DNA of 64,000 nt, from assembly GCA_910579125.1 (NCBI GenBank), contig CAJTTH010000015.1:1-64000 (forward strand), in the 5' to 3' direction. The stretch comes from an uncultured Oscillospiraceae bacterium (GTDB lineage Bacteria; Bacillota; Clostridia; Oscillospirales; Ruminococcaceae). Positions 49,601-58,095 of the stretch are shown here, piece after piece. Position 1 is the first letter of the stretch, and each line of letters begins with the position of its first letter. Made by a program: the position numbers and the translations under genes. The notes under the pieces were generated by a model. That model was not told where the DNA came from, did no database searches, and was given only the letters and a program-made list of their open reading frames with translations.

Positions 49601-50235
49601 GCCTTTTCCGACTGCTTTTTCAGTATCGGCAGACGCTCCTCGTCAACGCGTATCAGATCGCGCTGGCGGATAATATTCTCCTCCGCTTGGGCGAGCTGCT
49701 TTTCCGCGTCGGCTTTCTTGTGGAGGAACAACGAAACTCCCGCAGCCTCCTCGAAAATTTCGCGGCGCTGAGTGTCGCGCGCGTTGATTATCTCGGCAAC
49801 TCTGCCCTGTCCGATTATCGAGTAGCCGTCGCGCCCGAGACCCGTGCCCATAAGCAGCTCCTGAATATCGCGCAGACGCGATTTTTTGCCGTTTATAAGA
49901 TACTCGCTCTCGCCCGAACGGTACAGCTTTCGCGAAATGACGACCTCGTCCTCGGCAACGGACAGCGCTCTGTCGGAGTTGTCGATAGTAAGCGCCACCC
50001 TCGCGAAGCCCATGGGCTTACGCTCGACAGTGCCGTGGAAGATAACGTCCTCCATTTTCTCACCGCGCAGAGTTTTAGCGCCCTGCTCGCCCATGACCCA
50101 CCGCAGCGCGTCCGAAATATTACTTTTTCCGTTGCCGTTCGAGCCGACGACCGCCGTGGTTTTCGTGTCGAACGTCAGCACAGTCTTGTCGGCAAACGAC
50201 TTGAAGCCTTGAATTTCCAGAGTTTTAAAAAGCAT
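46666..50235 (-). CDS. smc: chromosome segregation protein SMC
   Basis: SMC compacts and organises the chromosome as a ring-forming ATPase with ScpAB. The 1189-residue sequence has Walker A GSNGNGKSNISDALRWV (about residue 32), two long coiled coils separated by a hinge around 510-660 (with ALQSVMQNVIV and GGSFTGGSRVN), the signature LSGGEQTMVAI and Walker B CMLDEVDAALD near the C terminus. Length is normal. The ATG overlaps the upstream radical-SAM stop by one base (TAATG), with AAGGAG upstream. Confidence 0.96.
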   Translation of the reverse strand: MLFKTLEIQGFKSFADKTVLTFDTKTTAVVGSNGNGKSNISDALRWVMGEQGAKTLRGEKMEDVIFHGTVERKPMGFARVALTIDNSDRALSVAEDEVVISRKLYRSGESEYLINGKKSRLRDIQELLMGTGLGRDGYSIIGQGRVAEIINARDTQRREIFEEAAGVSLFLHKKADAEKQLAQAEENIIRQRDLIRVDEERLPILKKQSEKAILASELLAQKKELEISVSVARLNEKRGELAKLNDDLLLNKGECEHFERDIEKAEEQIEKFGDDKLSAQGRLERVRSSIQSANDELAEKRSAISVAENDLKHNVQRREELTEQLKNAEQNSRTFDTQIERINAEISEKQSSADEFERQSRELQDKLDEISKQNTEAGAEYSALESEIAAARAEQTKQELAASQARRTSEGITEQKNNFLADLSEGENKINGYKNELAEVRKNAEKNAEEKAAAQNRASGMERLAEGKRKRLNEARTALDEANSKLSEKQQRYKVLSDIEKSKEGYSRAVKEIITAGEQGRLTGIHGIVADVITVPEKYVVAIETALQSVMQNVIVDNEETANRCIRFLKETNAGRATFYPLTSMKGRRLNEPRLQNEAGFEGIASELVECGDEYAQIIGNLLGLTAVVDDIDTATVIGKKYGYKFRIVTLDGQIVNAGGSFTGGSRVNKNSIISRKQELDALYGEITKLRESAKEKNEEFERYRAEVAKFTIETEGMADRIRELEQEDIRTSADISRLTSLIDQLENQGESSRQTLLRFDAQLKQQTDIIAAAEKEISALSVKIDELEKKHEEQSGERTEAENKIAEISEKILKFNNDRLDALHEIDLMRQQIKNIEDNRRTLIESSGGYQQAMKELDESDRVIREKIERVKREIEAGSGEISEKSEEITALTGEINAFDKRINELHQEIAEANRNKEKFTREVARLDERQVALQKEYDKIVALLFDSYELTVSQAAEQAELPENLLAAENELTELSKRISAMGIVNMESIEEYEIVSQRYEFQSAQLRDIEDAKRELEKLIEQLTSDIKKQFLESFYDINKHFKEIFVQIFGPGAHAELELTNPDDVLSSGIEINAAPPGKVIKNLISLSGGEQTMVAITIYFAILMHRPTPFCMLDEVDAALDVVNVEKYIGYLNRFSRRTQLMIISHRRGTIEGCSVLYGVFMQEKGVSRLLRQELTDELDGVTN

Positions 50236-51236
50236 TAACTCTCCTTTTTCGGAACGATCTCGAGCACCGCGCCCTCACGCTCCCGTACCTCTATATTATA
50301 TCCGAACGCGGACAATCTGCGGACGTTTTCGCGCTTCTGTCCTATCGTGCGGCTGATGTTTTTCTTATCCGTAAAAATCGTGTAATCGCCTTGCGGAAAC
50401 GCGTTCAGGCGTTCCGTAAGCTCCGAAAGCACTATCCTGCTTTCAACTATCGCGCGCAGTGCTGGGTGATAAACGCCGCCGAGCATTTCGCGCTCAACGT
50501 CAGAACTTGCGTGCAGTCCGAGACGTATCACGCGGATATTGTTACGCTCAAATTTTTTCAGCAGCTCCACGCACAAGTCCACCGTTTCGTCAAATGGAAA
50601 CGACCTGTATTCACCGCTCTCGAAAAGCTCCCCGAGACGGGTATTTTTCAATATCACGGTCGGGTAGACACGCACGATTTTCGGCGCGAGCTTTATAAAC
50701 TCGTCCGCCGTTTCAAGGCAGCGCTCGGGCGTATCCTTGTACAGCCCCGTCATCATCTGCAAGCCCAATTCAATGCCGCTCTGCTTTATCAGCGCGGCGG
50801 CTCTGCGGACGTCCTCGGCGGTATGTCCGCGTTCGTTCGCGAGCAGAACCTCGTCGTTCATCGACTGCGCGCCAAGCTCGACCGACGTTACGCCGTAACA
50901 CCTGAGAATATCGGCGATCTCCCCGTCAACGCAGTCCGGGCGCGTTGAGCAGCGAATTCCCGTATAGCACGGAAACCGCTTCACAGCCGCCATTGCGGTA
51001 TCGAGGAGCTCCAGCATATAACCGCGCGGAACAGCCGTAAAGCTGCCGCCGAAAAACGCGATCTCCGCCGCCATTCCGCGCTCCGCGAGATGCTCCGCCT
51101 GCTCCTCGAGAACCGTGCGGACCTGCTCCGCGGTCGGCGCGGAAAGCTCCCCCGTAATGCTCCGCTGGTCGCAGAAACTGCATTTATGCGGACAGCCGAT
51201 ATGCGGAATAAAAATTGAAATATTAGTCTGTTTCAT
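50235..51236 (-). CDS. radical SAM protein (Elp3-like core) between rnc and smc
   Basis: This 333-residue protein binds a 4Fe-4S cluster through CPHKCSFC (residues 14-21) and SAM through the FFGGSFTAVP loop, the radical-SAM core. IRCSTRPDCVD and VELGAQSMNDEVL, ERGHTAEDV are typical of the Elp3/coproporphyrinogen-like subgroup. There is no C-terminal acetyltransferase domain, unlike full Elp3. Such a gene between rnc and smc is common in Clostridia, where its substrate is unknown. It overlaps rnc by 14 bases. Confidence 0.88.
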   Translation of the reverse strand: MKQTNISIFIPHIGCPHKCSFCDQRSITGELSAPTAEQVRTVLEEQAEHLAERGMAAEIAFFGGSFTAVPRGYMLELLDTAMAAVKRFPCYTGIRCSTRPDCVDGEIADILRCYGVTSVELGAQSMNDEVLLANERGHTAEDVRRAAALIKQSGIELGLQMMTGLYKDTPERCLETADEFIKLAPKIVRVYPTVILKNTRLGELFESGEYRSFPFDETVDLCVELLKKFERNNIRVIRLGLHASSDVEREMLGGVYHPALRAIVESRIVLSELTERLNAFPQGDYTIFTDKKNISRTIGQKRENVRRLSAFGYNIEVREREGAVLEIVPKKES

Positions 51237-51921
51237 AGCCCATCAGCTTTACAGCTTCCTTTGCGGCGGCTTGCTCGGCCTCCTTTTTGGACTGCCCGCT
51301 GCCGCTGCCGATAGTTTGTCCGTTGAGCAAAACGTCCGCGAAAAACGTTTTGTGGTGCGACTGCTCCTCATTTTCCGTGACGTTGTAGGAAATATGCTCC
51401 TCGGGGTTCTGCTGGATTATCTCCTGTAAAATAGTCTTGTAGTCGCCGAGCCGCACCTTTCCCGACTTCAGCGCTTCGACGCTCGGCACGAACGACATTA
51501 TCATTTTCGTTGACTCCTCCGAACCGCCGTCAAGGTAGACCGCCGCGATAAGCGCCTCAAACGCGTCCGCGAGTATCGAGCGCCTATCGCGGCCGCCCGT
51601 CATTTCCTCGCCCTTGCCGAGATAAATGTACTTTCCGAGGTCGATGCGCTTCGCGAAATTGTACAGCGAATTTTCGCAGACGATAGACGCGCGGAGCCTT
51701 GTCAGACCGCCCTCGGGAACGGTCGTCATATTCGTGAACAGATACTGAGAAACGGTTATCTGCAGCACCGCGTCGCCCAGAAACTCCAACCGCTCGTTGC
51801 TGCCGTTGTTTTTTCCGCCCGAGTAGCTGGAATGTGTCAGCGCGCGTTTCAGATAGCTGCGTTCGCTGAACTTGTAGCCGATCTTCTCTTCAAGCTCGTC
51901 AAGCGCGCTGATATCAGCCAT
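51223..51921 (-). CDS. rnc: ribonuclease III
   Basis: RNase III cuts double-stranded RNA in rRNA and mRNA processing. The 232-residue protein has the catalytic signature ERLEFLGDAVL (about residues 42-52), a second acidic cluster ADAFEALIAAVYLDGG, and a C-terminal dsRNA-binding domain ending GSGSGQSKKEAEQAAAKEA. I use the ATG at 51921 because GGAGGAGG lies nine bases upstream; a TTG at 51930 sits directly on that site. It overlaps plsX by 8 bases. Confidence 0.96.
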   Translation of the reverse strand: MADISALDELEEKIGYKFSERSYLKRALTHSSYSGGKNNGSNERLEFLGDAVLQITVSQYLFTNMTTVPEGGLTRLRASIVCENSLYNFAKRIDLGKYIYLGKGEEMTGGRDRRSILADAFEALIAAVYLDGGSEESTKMIMSFVPSVEALKSGKVRLGDYKTILQEIIQQNPEEHISYNVTENEEQSHHKTFFADVLLNGQTIGSGSGQSKKEAEQAAAKEAVKLMGYETD

Positions 51922-52927
51922 TTTCCGCAACCTCCTCCAGTGCCGAGACCGCCTTGGTCATTTCCTCGATAGCGTTGTTCTCAACAAACATTTTCGCCTG
52001 TCTGAACGCTCCGAAAAACGCCTTTGCGTCGCTGCTGCCGTGCGCCTTGAAAACGGGCTTTGCCGTGCCGAGCAGCGGCGAGCCGCCTATCTCCTTGTAG
52101 TCCATTTGCTTGGTGAACTCGGTCAGTCTCGACTTCACGCACAACGCGCCGAGCTTGGTAAGGATATTCGCGAAGAACATCGACTTCAGCGCGTCCTTCA
52201 TAAGTACGCCCATGCCCTCGCAGGCCTTGAGGAAAACGTTCCCCGTAAAACCGTCCGTTATCAGTACGTCCACCGCACCGAGCGGCACCTCGCGCGCCTC
52301 AACGTATCCCACGAAGTTGACGGGCGTTTTCTCAAGCAGCGCCTTTGTTTCGTGCTCCAGCTCGCGTCCCTTTTCCTCCTCCGTGCCGTTGTTGAGCAAG
52401 CCCACGCGCGGATTTTCAACGCTCATGGTCGTTTTCATGAAGCAGCTGCCGAGTATCGCGAAAAGACGCAGCATTTCGGGCGTGCAGTTGATGTTCGCGC
52501 CGCCGTCGAGAACACAGAAGCGCTTTCCTCCCGAACACGGCATGAGCGGCACGAGCGCCGCCTTTTTTACGCCGTTTATCCGTTTCGCGTAGGTGCGCCC
52601 GCCGACCACGATAGCCGCCGTGCTGCCCGCCGATATGAACGCGTCCGCTTCTCCGTCCGCGAGCATTTTGAACGCCACTCCCATTGACGTGCCGCTCTTC
52701 TGCTTTGCGACGGACATGGGGTTGTCCTCGGTCGTGATAACGCCCTCTGCGGGCACTAATTCAATACCGTTTTCTGAAATCTTCAGCGCCGCCATACGGC
52801 TTTTAAGCACATCTACCTCGCCCGTTACGGCAACATCGATCCCCAGCCCCTTGACCGCGAGAGCCGCGCCCTTTAAAATTTCGTCGGGAGCGTTGTCACC
52901 GCCGAAACCGTCTATTACTATCTTCAT
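51914..52927 (-). CDS. plsX: phosphate acyltransferase PlsX
   Basis: PlsX makes acyl-phosphate from acyl-ACP for membrane phospholipid synthesis. The 337-residue protein opens VIDGFGGDNAPDEILKGA and shows TTEDNPMSVAKQKSGTSM, DAFISAGSTAAIVVGG, LDGGANINCTPEML, VLITDGFTGNVFLKACEG and GGSPLLG, all family marks. AAGGAG precedes the ATG. The 198 bases upstream hold long inverted repeats and a trmFO terminator-like hairpin. Confidence 0.95.
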   Translation of the reverse strand: MKIVIDGFGGDNAPDEILKGAALAVKGLGIDVAVTGEVDVLKSRMAALKISENGIELVPAEGVITTEDNPMSVAKQKSGTSMGVAFKMLADGEADAFISAGSTAAIVVGGRTYAKRINGVKKAALVPLMPCSGGKRFCVLDGGANINCTPEMLRLFAILGSCFMKTTMSVENPRVGLLNNGTEEEKGRELEHETKALLEKTPVNFVGYVEAREVPLGAVDVLITDGFTGNVFLKACEGMGVLMKDALKSMFFANILTKLGALCVKSRLTEFTKQMDYKEIGGSPLLGTAKPVFKAHGSSDAKAFFGAFRQAKMFVENNAIEEMTKAVSALEEVAENG

Positions 52928-52946
52928 AATTACTCCTTATTTGAAA

Positions 52947-53057
52947 GGCAAAAACTCGCACCGGACGGCTTCGCCGTCCTAGCCGAGCAGTATTGTCTCC
53001 GCTCCGCTCGCTTTGCTCGCTTCTCTGCGGCAATACTGCTCGCTTGCGATTTTTGCC
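52947..53057. repeat. nested inverted-repeat structure between trmFO and plsX
   Basis: Three nested pairings can be drawn: outer GGCAAAAACTCGCA at 52947-52960 with TTGCGATTTTTGCC at 53044-53057 (one base shift), GAGCAGTATTG at 52985-52995 with CAATACTGCTC at 53031-53041, and a separate tight hairpin GGACGGC-TTC-GCCGTCC at 52963-52979. Between the second pair lie repeated GCTCGC/GCTCC units. As RNA it would form a branched structure of about 110 bases in the 5' region of plsX. It may be a repetitive extragenic element or a regulatory leader; nothing identifies it. Confidence 0.65.
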
Positions 53058-53114
53058 GCTGCAACAATTTATTTGCTGCATTTTTTTGCAGGAACTTTTG
53101 CCGCTGCATCTGTT

Positions 53115-53134
53115 GAAAAAGCGATTTATCGCTT
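53115..53134 (-). terminator. short terminator overlapping the trmFO stop codon
   Basis: Minus-strand AAGCGA-TAAA-TCGCTT followed by TTTC. The loop contains the trmFO TAA stop, an economical arrangement. The stem is only six pairs. Confidence 0.5.
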
Positions 53135-54445
53135 CAGAGCCTTGTCCAGATCGCCGAGCGCTCTTTCGGCAAGCGCCGCGTACTTTCTCTGTTTGCCGTC
53201 CTTACCTCGGAATTCCTCGTCAAGCGGCGGCAGTATTCCCATATTGCTGCCCATAGGCTGAAAATTGCACTCCCAAGCGTGCGCCACATAATCGCTCAGC
53301 GCACCGAGCATGGTCGTTCCGGGGAACGTCAGCGGCTCTTTTCCGTCCAGGATATCCGCGAGCGCTCTGCCCGCCATAATGCCGCTTGCCGCGCTCTCAA
53401 CGTAGCCCTCCACGCCCGTTATCTGTCCGCCGAAGAACACGTTCTCCGAGCCTTTCAGCATAAAATGCTCGTCCAGCAGACGCGGACTGTTCAAAAACGT
53501 GTTGCGGTGCATAACGCCGTACCGCGCGAACTCCGCGTTCGCAAGCCCCGGGATGAGCGAAAACACCCGTTTCTGCTCGCCGAATTTGAGATTTGTCTGA
53601 AATCCCACGATATTGTACAGCGTTCCCTCGGCGTTCTCCTTGCGGAGCTGCACCGCCGCGAACGGACGCGTTCCCGTGCGCGGGTCGGTAAGTCCGACAG
53701 GCTTCATACAGCCGTAGCGAACACTGTCGTAACCGCGCTTCGCAAGCACCTCAACGGGCATACAGCCCTCGTAAACCTTTAATCCCTTAGCCTCGGACGG
53801 CACGTCAAACTCGTGAAGAGGCGCGGTCTCCGCGTTTACAAGCGAGTTGTAAAATATCTCGTACTCCTCGCGGTTCATAGGGCAGTTGACGTAATCCGCG
53901 CCGCCATGGTCGTACCGTGACTGCTCGAACGCTATCGAAAAATCAATGCTCTCGGCGGTCACGATAGGCGCAGCCGCGTCGTAAAAGCTGAGATAGTCGC
54001 CGCAGCGCCCGCGTATCTTGTCGGCCAAGCCGTCGCTCGTGAGCGGTCCCGTGCAAATTATCGCATTTTTATCGGGAAATTCCGTGACTTCCTCATACTT
54101 TACCGTAATCTTCGGGTGAGATCTCACGACGCGCGTCACCTCGTCCGAAAATGCTGTGCGGTTCACCGCGAGCGCACCGCCGGCCGGCACGGAAGTTTTT
54201 TCGGCAGCTGCGCAGATCACCGAGCCGAGCCGCCGCATTTCCTCTTTCAGCAGACCGCACGCGCTGTCCACTCTCGCAGATTTCAGCGAATTGGAGCAGA
54301 CCAGCTCCGCGAAGCCCTCATATTTATGCGCGGGTGAATATTTATTCGGTTTCATCTCGTACAGTTCAACCGAAAAACCGCGTTGTGCAAGCTGCATTGC
54401 CGCCTCGCAGCCCGCAAGCCCCGCGCCTATAACCTTAACCTTCAT
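53126..54445 (-). CDS. trmFO: tRNA (uracil-5)-methyltransferase TrmFO
   Basis: TrmFO uses folate and FAD to methylate U54 in the tRNA T loop in many Bacillota. The 439-residue flavoprotein starts MKVKVIGAGLAGCEAA, with ELVCSNSLKSARVDSACGLL, GGALAVNRTAFS, CTGPLTSDGLA, MPVEVLAKRG and GQITGVEGYVESAASG near the end. The start at 54445 is fixed by AAAGGA upstream and gives the expected length; the open frame extends to 54568 but that part is a translation of topA. It overlaps topA by 11 bases. Confidence 0.96.
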   Translation of the reverse strand: MKVKVIGAGLAGCEAAMQLAQRGFSVELYEMKPNKYSPAHKYEGFAELVCSNSLKSARVDSACGLLKEEMRRLGSVICAAAEKTSVPAGGALAVNRTAFSDEVTRVVRSHPKITVKYEEVTEFPDKNAIICTGPLTSDGLADKIRGRCGDYLSFYDAAAPIVTAESIDFSIAFEQSRYDHGGADYVNCPMNREEYEIFYNSLVNAETAPLHEFDVPSEAKGLKVYEGCMPVEVLAKRGYDSVRYGCMKPVGLTDPRTGTRPFAAVQLRKENAEGTLYNIVGFQTNLKFGEQKRVFSLIPGLANAEFARYGVMHRNTFLNSPRLLDEHFMLKGSENVFFGGQITGVEGYVESAASGIMAGRALADILDGKEPLTFPGTTMLGALSDYVAHAWECNFQPMGSNMGILPPLDEEFRGKDGKQRKYAALAERALGDLDKALKR

Positions 54446-56537
54446 TGTTATCCTTTGCGTTGTCCAAAGGACGCTCGTATCCGCAGCCGTCCTTCTGGCA
54501 ATATATCTTGCCGAGCCTGCCCGTTTTCTTGAACAAGCTCGATCCGCACTGCGGACATTTTTCCTCAAGCGGCATATCCCATGTCATAAAGTTACAGTCC
54601 TTGAAATTCTCGCAGCCGTAGAACGGCTTGCCTTTCTTGGACTTTTTCAGCAGCATTTTCGCGCCGCACTTCGGGCACAAGCCCTTTGTCTCAGTGACTA
54701 TCTTCTTCGTGAACTTGCACTCGGGGAAGCCCGAGCACCCGAGGAATTTTCCGTAAGGACCGATCTTGATGACCATATTTTTTCCGCACTGCTCACAGAT
54801 AATATCGGTAGGCTCGTCGGGCACTTTCAGGTGCTTGCCCTCCATGTCCTGCTCCGCTTTTTCGAGCGACTTCGCGAAGCCCTTGTAGAAGCCGTCGAGC
54901 GTCTCCACCCAATTCTTTGTGCCCTTTTCGATGTTGTCAAGGCTGGTCTCCATTTTCGCGGTGAACTTCACATCGACGATATTGTTGAACTTCTCCTTAA
55001 GCAGCCCCGTAATTACTTCGCCAAGCGGCGTGGGCTTGAGCTGATTTCCATTTTCGCGCTCAACATAATGCCTGTCGAGGATAGTCGATATCGTCGGCGC
55101 GTAGGTGGACGGACGACCTATCCCGTTCTCCTCGAGCGCCTTTATCAGCGACGCCTCGTTGTACCTCGCGGGAGGCTGCGTAAAGTGCTGATTACCAAGA
55201 ACCTCTTTTGCGTTCAGCTTCTCGCCCTTTTCAATCTTCGGCAGCGCGCCGCCCTGCTCCTCGTTGTCCTTGGACTCCTCGTAAAGCTTGGTAAAACCGT
55301 CAAACCTCACGGAATACCCGCTCGACTTGAACAGATAAGACTTCGCCGAAATATCGACCGACACCGTATCCATGATCGCGTTCGCCATCTGGCTCGCCAT
55401 AAAGCGCTCCCAGATGAGCTTATACAGCTTATACTGGTCGTTCGTGAGCGACTTCTTCACCTTTGACGGCGTAAGCTCGACGTTTGTTGGGCGTATAGCC
55501 TCATGCGCATCCTGCGCGTTGCTCTTTGACTTGTACGTGCGCGGCTTTTCGGGAAGATATTCCGCGCCGTATTCGTTCTTGATGACCTCGGCGGCGGCGG
55601 TTTTCGCCTCGTCCGAAATACGCAGGCTGTCCGTTCTCATATAGGTGATAAGACCGACAGCGCCCATTCCCTCAACGTCAACGCCCTCGTACAGTTCCTG
55701 CGCGGTTTTCATCGTTCTCCGTGCCTGAAACGACAGCTTGCGGCTAGCCTCCTGCTGTAACGTCGAGGTCGTAAACGGAGGCGCGGGCTGCTTTTTGCGC
55801 TGCGATTTTTTCAGGTTCGTAACGATAAAATCAGCGCCCTTGAGGTCGTCAAGTATCTTGTCGGCCTGCTCCTTGTTGTCGATCTGCGCCTTTTGTCCGT
55901 TTATCTCCGTGAGCTTCGCCGCGAACAGCTTCTTCGACGATGCCGCCGAGAGCTTTGCGTCAATGCTCCAGTATTCTGTGGACTTGAACGCGCGTATTTC
56001 CTCCTCACGGTCGACGATAATCCTAACCGCGACTGACTGCACGCGCCCCGCCGAAAGCCCTCTGCGCACCTTCTTCCACAAAAACGGCGAGAGCTTATAG
56101 CCAACAATTCTGTCAAGAATACGGCGCGTCTGCTGCGCGTTCACAACGTCCGTGTCAATAGTGCGCGGGTGGCTCATACCGTACTGTACACCGGTTTTCG
56201 TTATCTCGTTGAACGTAACTCGTATTTTCGCCTTTTCGTCGATATTCAGCAAATGCGACAAATGCCACGCGATTGCCTCTCCCTCACGGTCCGGGTCGGT
56301 CGCGAGATAGATAATGTCGCTCTCCTTAGCGCGCTTTTTCAGCTCCTTGATAACGTCCGACTTGTCCTTCATATTGACGTATTGCGGCTCGAAATTATTG
56401 TCCACGTCTACACCGAATTTCGACTTCGGGAGATCGATTATATGCCCTGTGGACGCCATTACTTCATAACCCGCGCCCAGGTATTTTTTAACGGTTTTCG
56501 CCTTTGACGGCGACTCGAGAATAACCAGATTTGCCAA
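54435..56537 (-). CDS. topA: DNA topoisomerase I
   Basis: TopA relaxes negative supercoils through a covalent phosphotyrosine. The 700-residue protein has the Toprim domain (NLVILESPSKAKTVKKYLG, then YLATDPDREGEAIAWHL), the active-site Tyr in GLITYMRTDS and the gate domain, and ends with three four-Cys zinc fingers (CEQCG..CSGFPEC, CPKCG..CENFKDC, CPQCG..CQKDGC). I use a TTG start at 56537, because GGAGGAG lies about eight bases upstream and the product begins like relatives (LANLVILESP). It is the first gene of a run leading through smc to ftsY. Confidence 0.96.
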   Translation of the reverse strand: MANLVILESPSKAKTVKKYLGAGYEVMASTGHIIDLPKSKFGVDVDNNFEPQYVNMKDKSDVIKELKKRAKESDIIYLATDPDREGEAIAWHLSHLLNIDEKAKIRVTFNEITKTGVQYGMSHPRTIDTDVVNAQQTRRILDRIVGYKLSPFLWKKVRRGLSAGRVQSVAVRIIVDREEEIRAFKSTEYWSIDAKLSAASSKKLFAAKLTEINGQKAQIDNKEQADKILDDLKGADFIVTNLKKSQRKKQPAPPFTTSTLQQEASRKLSFQARRTMKTAQELYEGVDVEGMGAVGLITYMRTDSLRISDEAKTAAAEVIKNEYGAEYLPEKPRTYKSKSNAQDAHEAIRPTNVELTPSKVKKSLTNDQYKLYKLIWERFMASQMANAIMDTVSVDISAKSYLFKSSGYSVRFDGFTKLYEESKDNEEQGGALPKIEKGEKLNAKEVLGNQHFTQPPARYNEASLIKALEENGIGRPSTYAPTISTILDRHYVERENGNQLKPTPLGEVITGLLKEKFNNIVDVKFTAKMETSLDNIEKGTKNWVETLDGFYKGFAKSLEKAEQDMEGKHLKVPDEPTDIICEQCGKNMVIKIGPYGKFLGCSGFPECKFTKKIVTETKGLCPKCGAKMLLKKSKKGKPFYGCENFKDCNFMTWDMPLEEKCPQCGSSLFKKTGRLGKIYCQKDGCGYERPLDNAKDNNEG

Positions 56538-56610
56538 AGGTATCTCCTCCAATTTATATTTTATTTGGTACTGCAAAACCGAAAGTTTTCTTATGGTTTT
56601 GAACTGCCAA

Positions 56611-57375
56611 TTATTTTGATAACTCCCAAAGCAGCACGGACGCAGCCACAGCGGCGTTGAGCGATTCCGCGCCCTTTATGGGAATGTAGATCTTTTCATC
56701 GCATATTTCAACAACATCGGGCGATATCCCCCCGCCCTCGCTGCCGATTACTATTGCGGTCTTTTCGGGGAATTTCACCTCGCCGAGCCGTTTTGCGGTA
56801 TCGTCAAGCATCGCCCCGTACACCGTGAAACCGTTCAGCAGCCCCCGAAGCTCCGCCGCCGCGCAATTTATGAACGGCAGCCGGAATGCGCTCCCCATTG
56901 ACGCCCGAAGCGATTTCGGCGACCAGATGTCCGCACAACCCGAAAGCAGCACCGCGCCGTCAATTCCGAAAGCCTCTGCCGTGCGTATAACCGTGCCGAC
57001 ATTGCCGGGATCCTGAACTCCGTCCAGAACGACAATTCTCCGCGCGTCCTCCGCCAGACCCTCCGCGCGTTTCTCCGCGATCGCAAACAATCCCTGCGGC
57101 GACTTCGTATCGGATATATATTCGGCTAATTCATTGGTTATGCAAATTGATAAATCCGCCGCTTCAATAAGCAGCCCGAATGTTCGGGGATATTTTGCGG
57201 CAGCCTTTTGCGTGTACGCGGCAAGCATCGCTTTCAGCCCTGAGCGGAACAGTTCACCACAGAGATGATCGCCCTCGACTGCAAAAGCGCCGCGCTCGTC
57301 ACGCATATTTTTTTCTCTGATTAGACTTCTGATTATCCGAACGTTCTCGTTCTTTCTCGACGATACTATCTCCAT
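56611..57375 (-). CDS. TrmH/SpoU-family RNA methyltransferase
   Basis: This 254-residue enzyme is a SPOUT methyltransferase that modifies 2'-O of rRNA or tRNA. An N-terminal substrate-binding part (RGAFAVEGDHLCGEL) is followed by the knotted SAM domain with VVLDGVQDPGNVGTVIRTAE, IVIGSEGGGISPDV and the closing IPIKGAESLNAAVAASVLLWE. In many Bacillota such a gene follows rplT, as here, and is often rlmB-like or tsnR-like; the target base is not predictable. It lies after the rplT terminator. Confidence 0.92.
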   Translation of the reverse strand: MEIVSSRKNENVRIIRSLIREKNMRDERGAFAVEGDHLCGELFRSGLKAMLAAYTQKAAAKYPRTFGLLIEAADLSICITNELAEYISDTKSPQGLFAIAEKRAEGLAEDARRIVVLDGVQDPGNVGTVIRTAEAFGIDGAVLLSGCADIWSPKSLRASMGSAFRLPFINCAAAELRGLLNGFTVYGAMLDDTAKRLGEVKFPEKTAIVIGSEGGGISPDVVEICDEKIYIPIKGAESLNAAVAASVLLWELSK

Positions 57376-57415
57376 ATTTCCGTTCCTTATCCGTTTTGCT
57401 CAACCGCCAATAATA

Positions 57416-57450
57416 GCGAAAATCTCACGCCCTGAAACTCAAGGCGTGAG
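57416..57450 (-). terminator. terminator of infC-rpmI-rplT
   Basis: Minus-strand stem CTCACGCC/GGCGTGAG (57443-57450 with 57424-57431) followed by ATTTTCGC, ten bases past the rplT stop codon. Confidence 0.8.
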
Positions 57451-57460
57451 AAACAAATCA

Positions 57461-57814
57461 TTACAGCGCCGCCTTAGCCTTTTCGGTAAGAGCGGTAAAG
57501 CCTGCCGCGTCATTGATAGCGATCTCGGAAAGCATCTTTCTGTTAAGCGTAACATTCGCTTTCTTCAAACCGTTCATAAACGTGGAATAATTCATACCGT
57601 TTGCCTTGCAGGCAGCGGAAATTCTTGTAATCCAAAGACGTCTGAAATCTCTCTTCTTGAGCTTTCTGCCAACGTATGCGTACTGACCGGACTTCATTAC
57701 CGCTTCCTTAGCGGTCTTGAACAGTCTGCTCTTGCCGCCCCAATAGCCCTTTGCGAGCTTTAAGGTTTTATTTCTTCTCTTGCGTGTAGCAAGCGCGCCC
57801 TTAATTCTTGCCAT
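57461..57814 (-). CDS. rplT: 50S ribosomal protein L20
   Basis: L20 is an early-assembly 50S protein, and in Bacillus it represses its own operon by binding the leader RNA. The 117-residue sequence shows ARIKGALATRKRRNKTLKLA, KGYWGGKSRLFKTAKEAVMK, RDFRRLWITRISAACKANGM and a conserved C-terminal domain. It follows rpmI after 35 bases and ends just before a strong terminator. Confidence 0.97.
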   Translation of the reverse strand: MARIKGALATRKRRNKTLKLAKGYWGGKSRLFKTAKEAVMKSGQYAYVGRKLKKRDFRRLWITRISAACKANGMNYSTFMNGLKKANVTLNRKMLSEIAINDAAGFTALTEKAKAAL

Positions 57815-57849
57815 TTCAGTTTCCTCCTATATCTTCTTAGCGTTCTCCA

Positions 57850-58047
57850 TTATTTGTACGGAATAAGGCTCTTTACCTGAGCGATATTTGTATCGTCCGC
57901 GTATGCACCCATACGGAGACCTCTTTTACGCTTGGTGGACTTCTTGGTAAGTATGTGACGCTTGTTGCAGTGCTGCATCTTTACCTTGCCGGTTCCTGTC
58001 AGCTTAAAGCGCTTTTTCGCGCCGCTGTGTGTTTTGATCTTAGGCAT
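57850..58047 (-). CDS. rpmI: 50S ribosomal protein L35
   Basis: L35 is a small basic 50S protein. The 65 residues include MPKIKTHSGAKKRFKLTGTG, KHILTKKSTKRKRGLR and end with QVKSLIPYK, the normal family pattern. It sits between infC and rplT, 48 bases after infC. Confidence 0.97.
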   Translation of the reverse strand: MPKIKTHSGAKKRFKLTGTGKVKMQHCNKRHILTKKSTKRKRGLRMGAYADDTNIAQVKSLIPYK

Positions 58048-58095
58048 TTCAAATTCCTCCTTAATACTCTTAAAGTGCGCCTATAACGCTTAAAA

